The translations under genes and the position numbers were made by a program. The notes below the pieces were generated by a model. That model worked only from the letters and a program-made list of their open reading frames with translations, had not been told where the DNA came from and searched no databases. 64,000 nucleotides of DNA. Origin: Salinimicrobium sp. TH3 (lineage in GTDB: Bacteria > Bacteroidota > Bacteroidia > Flavobacteriales > Flavobacteriaceae). Shown here one piece after another: positions 1 to 7,644 of the stretch. Where the stretch lies: NCBI RefSeq assembly GCF_026676115.1, contig NZ_JAPONB010000004.1, forward strand, positions 248,001 through 312,000, given 5' to 3'. Numbering within the stretch: position 1 is the first letter of the stretch; every line of letters begins with the position of its first letter.

Positions 1-416
1 CCGCCTTCCGCAGCAACCTGTGCCATACTAAGCACTACAGCAAGTAATCCCGAAAAGGAGATGAGAGAGGCTCTAAATCCAAAAACCGAAATCATGGAGT
101 AATGAAAGATCTGAAGAATCAACAGGGGAATAAAAAAGATCGAATATGCTAGAGAAAACCCTGTAATTACAGTTGCAAGGACAGCAATTGCAATAGAAAA
201 GGATATACCTATTACTCTTCGCCGTAAGCTGCCAGGCACATCACTGGGTGAGGTAAGTAAAACTCCTACTGCCATGGCAATTCCCAACCTAATTTCCCCC
301 ATTTGAGCTGTGACCAGCAAGGGAATAATAGCTGCAACGGCAAAACGAATTCCTCTGGAGAATTCGGCTGTCTTTAAAAGTTTAAAAAAAGATTGCAGTT
401 GCCGGTAAAGATTCAA
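1..416 (-). CDS. FUSC-family inner-membrane protein, N-terminal part (cut by window edge)
   Basis: The reverse strand is open to the window edge for about 138 codons. It reads a short amphipathic start (LNLYRQLQSFFKLLKTAEF) and then hydrophobic segments with GIRFAVAAIIPLL, LGIAMAVGVLLTSPSDVPG and RRRVIGISFSIAIAVLATV. This arrangement is typical of the N-terminal membrane half of YccS/FUSC proteins. The short LTSPSDVPGS stretch between helices is the best family signature. An in-frame TAG lies eight codons upstream of a TTG at 416-414, and the first in-frame ATG is about 39 codons further in, inside the hydrophobic region. TTG is therefore the likely start, which fits a TAGTTTTG box 17 nt upstream. 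Role (transport or stress tolerance) is known only at family level; the C-terminal half is outside the window. Confidence 0.7.
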   Translation of the reverse strand, partial: MNLYRQLQSFFKLLKTAEFSRGIRFAVAAIIPLLVTAQMGEIRLGIAMAVGVLLTSPSDVPGSLRRRVIGISFSIAIAVLATVITGFSLAYSIFFIPLLILQIFHYSMISVFGFRASLISFSGLLAVVLSMAQVAAEG

Positions 417-432
417 AGAAAAAAGTTTCCTG

Positions 433-440
433 CAAAACTA
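433..440 (-). promoter_or_regulatory. Bacteroidota -7 box (TAGTTTTG)
   Basis: Exact match to TAnnTTTG on the minus strand, 17 nt before the proposed TTG start of the FUSC gene. No clear -33 TTG at ideal spacing was found. Confidence 0.5.
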
Positions 441-622
441 CGTGGCTTTGGTATAGTAAGAGTGGAATTGATCGTAAAAATTAGACAGGAAAGAGAATTT
501 AACCTTTAATTAGTATCTCAGCTTTGGCTGTACTGGGAGCGCGTTGTAATTTTAAGATCCACGAAAAAAGCCTGTAGAAACAGGACTTTTCAATCATAAT
601 AAATATTTAAAAAAATAATACT

Positions 623-1300
623 ATGAAAATTTTAATGGTCTTAACTTCTCACGATAAATTAGGAGACACAGGTAAAAAAACCGGATTTTGGGTAGAAGAG
701 TTCGCTGCTCCTTACTACGTTCTTTCAGATGCCGGTGCAGAGATCACCCTGGCTTCTCCCAAAGGAGGACAACCTCCCATAGACCCATCCAGCACCACAG
801 AGGATGCCCAAACTGAAGCCACAAAAAGATTTGATAAGGATAAGGAGCTTCAAAATAAGCTTGCCTCAACCAAAAAACTGGAGGATATGAATGCTTCAGA
901 ATTTGACGGAGTCTTTTATCCCGGCGGGCACGGACCACTATGGGATCTTGCAAACGATTTAAAGTCTATCTCTCTCATAGAAGCTTTTAATGAACAAATG
1001 AAACCTATGGCTTTTGTATGTCATGCCCCGGGTGTACTTGCTAATGTTGAAGATCATAAAGAGCCTTTGGTTCGCAGAAAAAATGTTACAGGATTTGCAA
1101 ATTCCGAAGAAGATGCAGTGGGATTAACTAATGTAGTACCTTTTCTTGTTGAGGACAAGATGAACCAACTGGGTGCAAATTACAGTAAAGGAGAGGACTG
1201 GAGCTCTTATGTGAAAGTAGATGGAAAACTGGTGACGGGACAGAATCCTGCGTCCTCAGAAAAAGCGGCGAGAGAACTCCTCCATTTACTTCAAAAATGA
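623..1300 (+). CDS. DJ-1/PfpI-family (class I glutamine amidotransferase-like) protein
   Basis: 225 aa, the full length of the Hsp31/PfpI-like group. The nucleophile elbow is FVCHAPG with Cys133 followed by His134. An upstream acidic residue (Glu25 or Glu26, in FWVEEFAAP) is the usual partner of the reactive Cys, and YPGGHGPLWD (about 99-108) precedes the elbow as expected. Members act as deglycases/glyoxalases, chaperones or amidases in the cytoplasm; the sequence does not say which. The gene starts at ATG after an A-rich leader. It is followed 10 nt later by an alpha/beta hydrolase that shares its strand and probably its transcript, suggesting a small detoxification pair. Confidence 0.85.
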   Translation: MKILMVLTSHDKLGDTGKKTGFWVEEFAAPYYVLSDAGAEITLASPKGGQPPIDPSSTTEDAQTEATKRFDKDKELQNKLASTKKLEDMNASEFDGVFYPGGHGPLWDLANDLKSISLIEAFNEQMKPMAFVCHAPGVLANVEDHKEPLVRRKNVTGFANSEEDAVGLTNVVPFLVEDKMNQLGANYSKGEDWSSYVKVDGKLVTGQNPASSEKAARELLHLLQK

Positions 1301-1310
1301 TCCTTTGCCT

Positions 1311-2219
1311 ATGGCCAATAAAGAAAAATCTGTATCTAAAGTTATAGAGGAGCATGAAGCTTCGGGCACCTATTTTGAGGTAGATGGAATTAAAACCTTT
1401 GCCTTGAAATACGGTCGTGGGGAACCGGCACTTTGTCTGCACGGGGTTCCCACTTCTTCTTTTCTTTATCGAAAGGTCTTGAGGTCCCTCGAAAAGAAAG
1501 GTTACAAAGGAGTAAGCATAGACATGCCGGGTTTTGGCTTAAGCGATCGCCCCGAAAGATTTGATTATTCCTTTTCTAATCTTGCAGATTTCATATATAA
1601 AGCTGCAAAAGTTTTAAAACTGAAAAAATTTCACCTGGTGGTACATGACGTAGGGGGACCAATTGGTTTTGCTCTTGCTGCAAGACACGCAAACAGGATA
1701 ATGTCCCTAACCATCCTCAATACCTGGGTGGATGTGGTAAATTTCAAGAAACCGGTGGTTATGCGACCCTTTGAAAAAAGGGTTTTAGGCGAGGCTGAGT
1801 TAAAGATGATGAGTCATCTCACCTGGCCGGTAATGTTTAAACAAATGGGAGTCATTAATTCCTCCAATATAAGTCTTTCAGAAATTAATGCTTATGTTGA
1901 TCTTTTAAAAAGAGAAGATCATGGAAAGGCCTTTTTGAAGCTTATGAGAAACTATGATAGTTCAGAGGCGTTTAGGGACTTGTGCTACAAAGCCGTTCAA
2001 AGTAAAGAATATCCGGTACAGGCGATCTGGGGAGCCAGTGATCCTTCATTGCAACTCGAAACCTATGGAAAAGAAATAAAAGAAGTAGCAGGACTAAAAG
2101 AGGTCCACACATTAAGGTCCCGCCACTTTCTTCAAGAGGAAGCGTGGCTCGGGATTGCAGATAAAATTGTTGACCTGGCAAAATCTGTTCATCTTAAAAA
2201 TCCAAAAAAGGAGGCTTAA
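1311..2219 (+). CDS. Alpha/beta hydrolase, haloalkane-dehalogenase-like
   Basis: 302 aa from the ATG at 1311 (MANKEKSVSK). A TTG two codons earlier is possible but less likely. Seen in order: the oxyanion-hole motif HGVPTSS (about 45-51), the nucleophile elbow VHDVGGPIG (about 115-123), the acid in WGASDPS and a late His in SRHFLQEEA. Asp rather than Ser at the elbow is the pattern of haloalkane dehalogenases and related alpha/beta hydrolases. The position after Asp is Val instead of the halide-binding Trp found in HDWG enzymes, so true dehalogenase activity is uncertain. It sits in tandem behind the DJ-1-like gene, and its last codons lie inside a terminator stem. Confidence 0.8.
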   Translation: MANKEKSVSKVIEEHEASGTYFEVDGIKTFALKYGRGEPALCLHGVPTSSFLYRKVLRSLEKKGYKGVSIDMPGFGLSDRPERFDYSFSNLADFIYKAAKVLKLKKFHLVVHDVGGPIGFALAARHANRIMSLTILNTWVDVVNFKKPVVMRPFEKRVLGEAELKMMSHLTWPVMFKQMGVINSSNISLSEINAYVDLLKREDHGKAFLKLMRNYDSSEAFRDLCYKAVQSKEYPVQAIWGASDPSLQLETYGKEIKEVAGLKEVHTLRSRHFLQEEAWLGIADKIVDLAKSVHLKNPKKEA

Positions 2220-2232
2220 GAACCTCCTTTTT
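2204..2232 (+). terminator. Intrinsic terminator overlapping the hydrolase stop
   Basis: AAAAAAGGAGG, an 8-nt loop and CCTCCTTTTT form a near-perfect stem ending in a T run. The symmetric A run means it may also serve the convergent SDR gene. Confidence 0.75.
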
Positions 2233-2251
2233 AGAACTTTAAATACTTTAG

Positions 2252-2971
2252 TTATTTTTTTGGAGGCTTTGTTGGTCTTATCTCAATTTTACTCGGTAAA
2301 GCTCTCTGGTTCATTTTCAACAGGTCTACAACCAGCTCTCCAATATCTTCGCTCTGAATTTTCCAGGCATCTTGATCACCTGGCGTGTGGTCATTAAAAT
2401 GCGTAGCTACAGAACCCGGCATTATAGTAGTGACCTTGATATCATGATCCCGCAAGTCAAGCATAGCGGCCTGTGTAAATCCTGTCACTCCAAATTTGCT
2501 GGCGTTATAGGCAGAACCACCCGCAAAGAAGTTAGTCCCTGCAAGACTGGAAATCGTAAAGATGTAACCTTTACTTTTCTTAAGATTAGGAATCGAAGCT
2601 TTGAGGCTGTAAAAAACTCCTGTGAGGTTAGTGTCAATGGTTTGCTGCCATTGTTCGGGTGTAAGCTCTTCAATAGAGCCGAAATGACCTACCCCTGCGT
2701 TGGCAACCACAATATCAAGCTGTCCCCACTTATCTACCAGCTGTTTAATTGCAGCCTGCTGGCTTTCAAATTTGCGAACATCGGCTTCAATTCCAATAAC
2801 TTCCCCTTTTCCGTTTTGCGTAATCTCTTTGGCCGCCTTCTCGGCCTCATCACGATGCCTGCTGGTGATACCTACCCTCACTCCCATTTGAGACAGAGCG
2901 GCTGCGATACCATAGCCAATTCCTTTGCTTCCTCCTGTCACAAATGCGACTTTATTTTCTAAATTCTTCAT
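2252..2971 (-). CDS. Short-chain dehydrogenase/reductase (SDR)
   Basis: 239 aa, classical SDR length. It has the nucleotide-binding TGGSKGIGYG near the N-terminus, NAGVG (about 91-95), the catalytic Ser region ISSLAG and YNASK carrying the Tyr-x-x-x-Lys pair. It is a cytoplasmic NAD(P)(H)-dependent oxidoreductase. Preference for NADP is suggested by the basic TSRHRD after the second strand. The C-terminus (IEIRPTKPPKK) is basic, as in short-chain alcohol dehydrogenases of the YdfG/FabG-like group. Substrate is unknown. It is convergent with the hydrolase gene and stands alone, so there is no operon clue. Confidence 0.85.
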   Translation of the reverse strand: MKNLENKVAFVTGGSKGIGYGIAAALSQMGVRVGITSRHRDEAEKAAKEITQNGKGEVIGIEADVRKFESQQAAIKQLVDKWGQLDIVVANAGVGHFGSIEELTPEQWQQTIDTNLTGVFYSLKASIPNLKKSKGYIFTISSLAGTNFFAGGSAYNASKFGVTGFTQAAMLDLRDHDIKVTTIMPGSVATHFNDHTPGDQDAWKIQSEDIGELVVDLLKMNQRALPSKIEIRPTKPPKK

Positions 2972-3137
2972 TTTTATATTATTTTTCTAGCCTAAAACTA
3001 GCAAATATGTAGTGCAAATACAGATTCAGGAGCATTAAGACTTTGTTAATTAATCAGTGTTAACAGTGGCTGAAAAATTTTAACTTCTGAAGTAAAAATC
3101 TTTAATCCTGCTACCATTAATTACAAAGAGAATCAAT

Positions 3138-3145
3138 TATCTTTG
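3138..3145 (+). promoter_or_regulatory. -7 box TATCTTTG
   Basis: Exact TAnnTTTG match 76 nt upstream of the TTG start of the next gene. This implies a longer 5' leader than at most other boxes here. Confidence 0.4.
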
Positions 3146-3220
3146 CACACCTTCCTAAGATAGCTTAAAATAAGGCTTTTCAGGAAAATTTAGTTTAACC
3201 ATATTAAAATACAGTACACG

Positions 3221-3598
3221 TTGGAAAATCCTAAGGCACAAAAACTTCTGAATAAAATACAACGCGATCTAATGCGCAATGGTATTATCACCAATACTAT
3301 TGTTGAAGACTTAAAGGAGTTGAGGCCATACGCCGTAGAAGAAAACAGTCCTCTTTTGGCAAAGGTAATAAGACTTACTTATGAGCACATTGAAACTTAT
3401 GAATCTTTCAACATTCCAATTCCTGAGGATGAGCCTGTTGAAGGATTTGAAGAAGAACCGGAGAGCAACGGTGACTTTGACCCGGCCGAAAGTCTGGATT
3501 ACCTACTGTCGCTTATGGCTGAAGCCAAAAATAAGATCAATGCAATTGAACTTAGGGAATACAGCAACCAGCTAATGGCTTATGCCGAAGAGAATTAA
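3221..3598 (+). CDS. Conserved acidic hypothetical protein, TTG start
   Basis: 125 aa. The start is TTG followed by GAA AAT (MENPKAQKLLNKIQRDL); no ATG occurs near the N-terminus in this frame. The N-terminal half looks helical, the middle is strongly acidic (PEDEPVEGFEEEPESNGDFD, about 68-87), and the C-terminal helix contains LDYLLSLMAEAKNKIN. No signal peptide, membrane segment or catalytic motif is visible. I recognise it only as the sort of short conserved protein found in flavobacteria. It lies 72 nt upstream of a DedA-like gene and may be cotranscribed with it. No function can be assigned. Confidence 0.75.
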   Translation: MENPKAQKLLNKIQRDLMRNGIITNTIVEDLKELRPYAVEENSPLLAKVIRLTYEHIETYESFNIPIPEDEPVEGFEEEPESNGDFDPAESLDYLLSLMAEAKNKINAIELREYSNQLMAYAEEN

Positions 3599-3670
3599 TA
3601 ATTTGTTTTGTTAGAATGGCTCAATAATTGAATATATTATTAGAAAAGCTATTTAATAGAGGAAACAAGT

Positions 3671-4297
3671 ATGAAAAAGAAAAATGTCGCCGTCTTGAAT
3701 AAAAAACCCCGCTGGAAATTACTTCACCAATATTATAACTATACAGGATTTTACAAGTTTGTAGGTAAGAGTCTTAAAAAGGCCATTTTACCTGTTATTC
3801 TTTTTCTTGCAGCCCTGTTTGCCATTAATGAATACGTGGTGAATATCAACAGCATCCTGGTCACAGTGACCGAGACATATTCTCCACTTGGAATTTTAGC
3901 GGTTTTTCTTGCTTCGGAATCTATTTTTCTGGGTCTGGTTCCTCCGGAATTATTTATTGCCTGGTCCGGAAAATCGGCCATGCCAATCTTTTACCTGAGT
4001 CTGCTGGCTACTGCTTCCTATCTTGGCGGGATCATTTCTTACTGGATGGGTAAGGCGATCACAAAAATCCCGGCGGTACATGATGCCATGGAAACAAAAA
4101 TGGCAAAACATATCAAAAATACAGAAAAGTGGGGTGGCTTCCTTATTGTAGTTGGGGCTTTATTGCCAATTCCCTTTTCTATTACCAGTGTAGCAGCAGG
4201 TATAATTAATTATAAATTTAGATACTATTTACTTTTTGGGCTTCTTAGATATATAAGGTTCTATGGATATGCCCTGGTAATCTTCAAAATAGTTTAA
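3671..4297 (+). CDS. DedA/VTT-domain (YqaA-like) membrane protein
   Basis: 208 aa with a basic cytosolic N-terminus (KKKNVAVLNKKPRWK) and about five hydrophobic segments. It shows the DedA/VTT features: a re-entrant ESIFLGLVPPELFIAW, a glycine-rich LGGIISYWMGKAI and VVGALLPIPFSITSVAAG. Known members are phospholipid or small-molecule transporters that affect membrane composition. The charged pair typical of DedA is represented by E83 and a later Arg-rich RYYLLFGLLRYIRFYG. It is the last gene before a strong terminator. Confidence 0.8.
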   Translation: MKKKNVAVLNKKPRWKLLHQYYNYTGFYKFVGKSLKKAILPVILFLAALFAINEYVVNINSILVTVTETYSPLGILAVFLASESIFLGLVPPELFIAWSGKSAMPIFYLSLLATASYLGGIISYWMGKAITKIPAVHDAMETKMAKHIKNTEKWGGFLIVVGALLPIPFSITSVAAGIINYKFRYYLLFGLLRYIRFYGYALVIFKIV

Positions 4298-4331
4298 AAT
4301 AATACAGGGAGAAGTCCTTAATAATTAAAGC

Positions 4332-4377
4332 AAAAAATCCCGCATTTTTGAAAGATCAGAAATGCGGGATTTTTTTA
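4332..4377 (+). terminator. Strong intrinsic terminator after the DedA-like gene
   Basis: AAAAAATCCCGCATTT and AAATGCGGGATTTTTTT form a long GC-centred stem with a T run. The A run on the other arm makes it usable from the convergent helicase side as well. The remaining gap to 4497 holds a 10-bp inverted repeat (GATTTTGCAG at 4385-4394, CTGCAAAATC at 4436-4445) of unknown role. Confidence 0.9.
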
Positions 4378-4497
4378 TGGTTAAGATTTTGCAGTTTACC
4401 TGAGGCTTTCGTTGTCTTTATTGCTGTTGTTAATGCTGCAAAATCAACTAAACTATCTTAGGGATTACCAAAAAGTTACTGAAATCTGTTACCTACC

Positions 4498-5610
4498 CTA
4501 TCTAATTTGGGTGAACTTGATATTCAACTCCCGCTCAAATTGACGTAATTTTTTGATTTCGTACTGGTTTACAAGCGCTAAAGACAATCCGGTTTTCCCT
4601 GCTCTGGCTGTACGGCCGCTTCGGTGGGTGTAGTATTCGGTTTGATCTGGTAGCTGGTAGTGAACAACAAATGCAAGATTTGCCACATCAATTCCTCTCG
4701 CAGCCACATCTGTAGACACCAAAAGTCGCAAGTTGTCACCTTTAAAGGCTCTCATTACCTTATCCCGGTCCTTTTGAAGCATATCACCTTCCAGCAATCC
4801 AACCTCATAATTCTTTGCTGCCAGTTGCTTGGACAGGATCCTTGCTGCCGATTTAGTTTTGGTAAAGATAATACCACGTTTCTTGCCCTGGCTTTTTAGA
4901 AAATATGCAAGGGTATCAAGTTTGCTGTTATCATCTCCTGCCACAAATTGATGTTCAATCGCAGTATTGACTGCATCCTGTTTATCAATAGCCACCCGTC
5001 GTGCACCTTTATTTACATATTTATTTATGATCTCGTTTAGCTCCTGTGGAATTGTTGCTGAAAACAACCACACATTCCTGTCTTTAGAATCTGTTCCTTC
5101 CAGGATCTGGGTGAGATCATTTTTAAAACCCATGCTAAGCATTTCATCGGCTTCATCCAGCACCAAAGTTTTTATCTTTCGAATATCAATTGCCTTGCGT
5201 TTCATTAGGTCAATTAACCTTCCCGGGGTAGCTACCACAATCTGGGTGGGCCGGTTAAGACGGGCGATCTGTATATCTATCTTTTCTCCTCCATAGACAG
5301 CTTCAGTAAAAACCTTTTCTGAATATTTCGTGAATTTGAAAAGTTGTCGTGCAATTTGCTGCCCAAGTTCCCTTGTGGGAGAAAGGATCAAAGCCTGGAT
5401 GTGATCTTTTTCAGGATCAATTTGTGCAAGAATGGGTAGACCAAAGGCTGCTGTTTTCCCTGTACCGGTTTGTGCCTGTCCTACAAAATCAACCCCTCCT
5501 TCTGTAAGTATAGGAATGGCAGCCTCCTGTATTTTTGTAGGGTGGATAATTCCCAACTCATTAAGCCCTTTGATAATGTCGTCTGATACTCCCAGTTCTT
5601 TAAAAGTCAT
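4498..5610 (-). CDS. DEAD-box ATP-dependent RNA helicase (core only)
   Basis: 370 aa. All helicase motifs are present in order: the Q motif around PTKIQEAAI, AQTGTGKT (Walker A, about 47-54), PTRELGQQ, TPGRL, DEAD in VLDEADEML, SAT, and the C-terminal IIFTKTKSAARIL, STDVAARGID and HRSGRTARAG. The protein ends at KFTQIR directly after the second RecA domain. It therefore lacks the long basic or DbpA RNA-binding tail of many Bacteroidota DeaD/CsdA proteins. Likely roles are ribosome assembly, RNA decay or cold adaptation. TATCTTCG, one mismatch from the -7 consensus, lies at 5626-5633 about 16 nt before the ATG. Confidence 0.92.
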   Translation of the reverse strand: MTFKELGVSDDIIKGLNELGIIHPTKIQEAAIPILTEGGVDFVGQAQTGTGKTAAFGLPILAQIDPEKDHIQALILSPTRELGQQIARQLFKFTKYSEKVFTEAVYGGEKIDIQIARLNRPTQIVVATPGRLIDLMKRKAIDIRKIKTLVLDEADEMLSMGFKNDLTQILEGTDSKDRNVWLFSATIPQELNEIINKYVNKGARRVAIDKQDAVNTAIEHQFVAGDDNSKLDTLAYFLKSQGKKRGIIFTKTKSAARILSKQLAAKNYEVGLLEGDMLQKDRDKVMRAFKGDNLRLLVSTDVAARGIDVANLAFVVHYQLPDQTEYYTHRSGRTARAGKTGLSLALVNQYEIKKLRQFERELNIKFTQIR

Positions 5611-5820
5611 TGCTCTAATTTTCTGCGAAGATAGTTTATTCCTAAGGAAAAAATTTCCTTGTATATTAAAAGAGATTAAAGAAACCCAATGTCCTTTGCC
5701 GTATTATAAACATCTTAAGATATTGATAATTTGGCTGTTAAATTGAAGCTAAACCAAAATTATCCTGATACAAAATGATTTTTAATTATTAATTTGGTGA
5801 TATAACCAAAAAATAAAAAC

Positions 5821-5964
5821 ATGCTAACAATAATTTTGAATATCCTTTTACCGCCTTTAGCCGTATACCTAAACCATGGAGTGGGAACAACGCTGTTGAT
5901 AAGCATTGTACTTACCTTGATAGGTTGGTTACCTGGTGTAATCCATGCTTTCATTGTGAACTAA
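5821..5964 (+). CDS. YqaE/Pmp3-family small membrane protein
   Basis: 47 aa, ATG to TAA. Two hydrophobic helices (LTIILNILLPPLAVYL and TTLLISIVLTLIGWLPGVIHA) are joined by NHGVG. The PPLAV in the first helix and GWLPGVIHAF in the second are the conserved marks of the Pmp3/YqaE (UPF0057) family, small stress-associated membrane peptides thought to influence membrane potential. It stands alone between the helicase (transcribed away from it) and the 3' end of galE. The preceding 200 nt are AT-rich, with no clear TAnnTTTG box. An inverted-repeat element starts 10 nt after the stop. Confidence 0.85.
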   Translation: MLTIILNILLPPLAVYLNHGVGTTLLISIVLTLIGWLPGVIHAFIVN

Positions 5965-5973
5965 CAATAATAA

Positions 5974-6096
5974 AAACTGTCTAAAATATAAATCCCCTCA
6001 ATGGTTCCAATGTGAGAGATTGGAATCGAAAAAACCTCTCAAAGAGAGGTTTCACAAAGTTTGAATTAGCCTTTAAGCTTATGTTTTAGACAGTTT
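5974..6096. repeat. Inverted-repeat element (13-bp perfect arms) between convergent genes
   Basis: AAACTGTCTAAAA at 5974-5986 is the exact reverse complement of TTTTAGACAGTTT at 6084-6096. Inside lies a second perfect hairpin, AAACCTCTC-AAA-GAGAGGTTT (6032-6052). The element fills almost the whole gap between the YqaE-like stop and the galE stop, so it can act as a bidirectional terminator. Its left arm shares CTGTCTAAAA with the element at 36584-36705, which suggests a dispersed family. Confidence 0.6.
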
Positions 6097-6098
6097 CT

Positions 6099-7139
6099 CT
6101 ACTCTTCACTCTTACTTTTTTCTTCAAGTTTTTGTTGCCATTTCCAGGCACTTTCCATAGCATCTTCTATAGTATATTCGGCTTTCCATTTAAGTACATC
6201 ATTAGCCTTCGTAGTATCTGCATAGGCTACAATTATATCTCCTTCCCTCCTGTCAACGAACCTGTATTGCAGTTTTTGTCCCGAAACTTTTTCAAATGCT
6301 TTGATTGCCTCCAGTACAGAATTTCCTTTTCCGGTTCCAAGATTGAACACTTCGTAATTACCGTTGTGTTCATCATCGAGCAAACGTTCCAACGCTACTA
6401 CGTGAGCACGTGCAAGATCCATAACATGTATATAATCTCTAATACAGGTACCATCCGGGGTTGGATAATCATTCCCAAAAACCGAAAGTTCATCCCTTTT
6501 CCCGGCTGCTGTCTGAGTGATAAACGGCACCAGATTTTGAGGAGTACCAATTGGTAATTCTCCAATATTAGCAGAAGGATGTGCCCCGATAGGATTAAAA
6601 TACCTTAGGGAAATTGCTTTTAAATGCGGTACAACTTTACAGGTGTCAGAAATGATCTCTTCCCCTATTTGCTTTGTATTCCCATAAGGAGATTCTGCTT
6701 TTTTTACAGGAGCACTCTCTGTAATTGGTAATTCATCTGCCTGGCCGTAGACTGTACAGGAGGAACTAAAAATGAACTTTGGCGCCTCTCTTTCCTTCAA
6801 TTGCTGCAATAAATAGACTAACGTATTTAAATTATTCTCATAATAGAGCAAAGGATTTTGAACACTTTCCCCTACTGCTTTAGAAGCCGCAAAATGTATT
6901 ACACCTTCAATGTTGGGATACTTATCAAAAAAATGATTTACAGCTTGTTTGTCCCTAAGGTCTAAATTTTCGAACTCAGGAGAAATTCGGGTGATTTTGG
7001 TAATTCCTCCTAAAACTTCCAGGGAAGAATTTGAAAGGTTATCAATAATTACCACCTCATAACCTTTTTCCTGAAGTGCCACCACGGTATGCGATCCTAT
7101 AAATCCCAACCCACCGGTGACAAGTATTTTTTTGCTCAT
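6099..7139 (-). CDS. galE: UDP-glucose 4-epimerase
   Basis: 346 aa from MSKKILVTGG. The upstream extension to 7199 has no good start context and is dropped. The N-terminal Rossmann motif is TGGLGFIGSH, with DNLSNSS following as in GalE. The catalytic Ser/Thr region is SSSCTVYG and the Tyr-Lys pair is in SPYGNTKQ (about 152-159). Later family blocks are SLRYFNPIGAH and GTCIRDYIHVMDLA. It interconverts UDP-glucose and UDP-galactose in the cytoplasm and feeds surface glycan synthesis. The start is preceded by TTAATTTG, one mismatch from the -7 box. It is monocistronic, convergent with the YqaE-like gene. Confidence 0.95.
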   Translation of the reverse strand: MSKKILVTGGLGFIGSHTVVALQEKGYEVVIIDNLSNSSLEVLGGITKITRISPEFENLDLRDKQAVNHFFDKYPNIEGVIHFAASKAVGESVQNPLLYYENNLNTLVYLLQQLKEREAPKFIFSSSCTVYGQADELPITESAPVKKAESPYGNTKQIGEEIISDTCKVVPHLKAISLRYFNPIGAHPSANIGELPIGTPQNLVPFITQTAAGKRDELSVFGNDYPTPDGTCIRDYIHVMDLARAHVVALERLLDDEHNGNYEVFNLGTGKGNSVLEAIKAFEKVSGQKLQYRFVDRREGDIIVAYADTTKANDVLKWKAEYTIEDAMESAWKWQQKLEEKSKSEE

Positions 7140-7329
7140 ATTCTTGTTTCTGAATCTTCCGCAAATTAAGAAATTACACTCTATTAGAAGAAAGCACAAT
7201 TGGGAATTCCCAGATCTTTATTTCTTATTCCCTTATGTAATTAATAATCACAGAACAAGCCCTTAAAAAACCCAATTTAATTGTAATAAATTTCGCGAAA
7301 TTCCAGTCCTTAATTCAGGTCATTTAAAG

Positions 7330-7337
7330 TATATTTG
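7330..7337 (+). promoter_or_regulatory. -7 box TATATTTG
   Basis: Exact TAnnTTTG, 19 nt upstream of the DUF3817 start. It probably drives the two-gene unit 7357-8925. Confidence 0.6.
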
Positions 7338-7356
7338 CAGCCTTAAAAGAACAGTT

Positions 7357-7641
7357 ATGTCGTTAGATTCACAAGTGAAAATTTTTAAATGGATCAGCAT
7401 TTTTGAAGGAATATCTTTTTTGGTGCTATTGTTAATTGCAATGCCTCTCAAGTACATCTGGGATTCTCCCGAAATGGTACGTATAGTTGGGATGGCTCAT
7501 GGTCTTTTATTTGTAGCATACATCTTTGGAGCTTTACTTTTGTACAGGCCATTACAGTGGAAGCTTAAGACTCTAATGATTGTCTGTATAAGCTCAGTAC
7601 TACCATTGGGACCTTTTTATGTAGAGAAAAAATATCTCTAG
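7357..7641 (+). CDS. DUF3817-family membrane protein
   Basis: 94 aa with three hydrophobic segments: ISIFEGISFLVLLLIAMPLK, GMAHGLLFVAYIFGALLLY and TLMIVCISSVLPLGPFYVEK. The EGISFL, AHG in helix 2 and LPLGPF near the C-terminus are the marks of the DUF3817 (YdzA-like) family. Function is unknown. The stop is only 3 nt before the MscS-type channel gene, so the two are almost certainly cotranscribed and possibly share a membrane-stress role. Confidence 0.85.
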   Translation: MSLDSQVKIFKWISIFEGISFLVLLLIAMPLKYIWDSPEMVRIVGMAHGLLFVAYIFGALLLYRPLQWKLKTLMIVCISSVLPLGPFYVEKKYL

Positions 7642-7644
7642 AAA

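Noticed and set aside
5974-6096. Insertion sequence
   Set aside because: Terminal inverted repeats are present but no transposase frame; too short, so called a MITE/REP-like element at most.
7140-7199. Longer GalE reading
   Set aside because: The 20 extra residues (MCFLLIECNF...) precede the conserved MSKKILVTGG start and include no family sequence.
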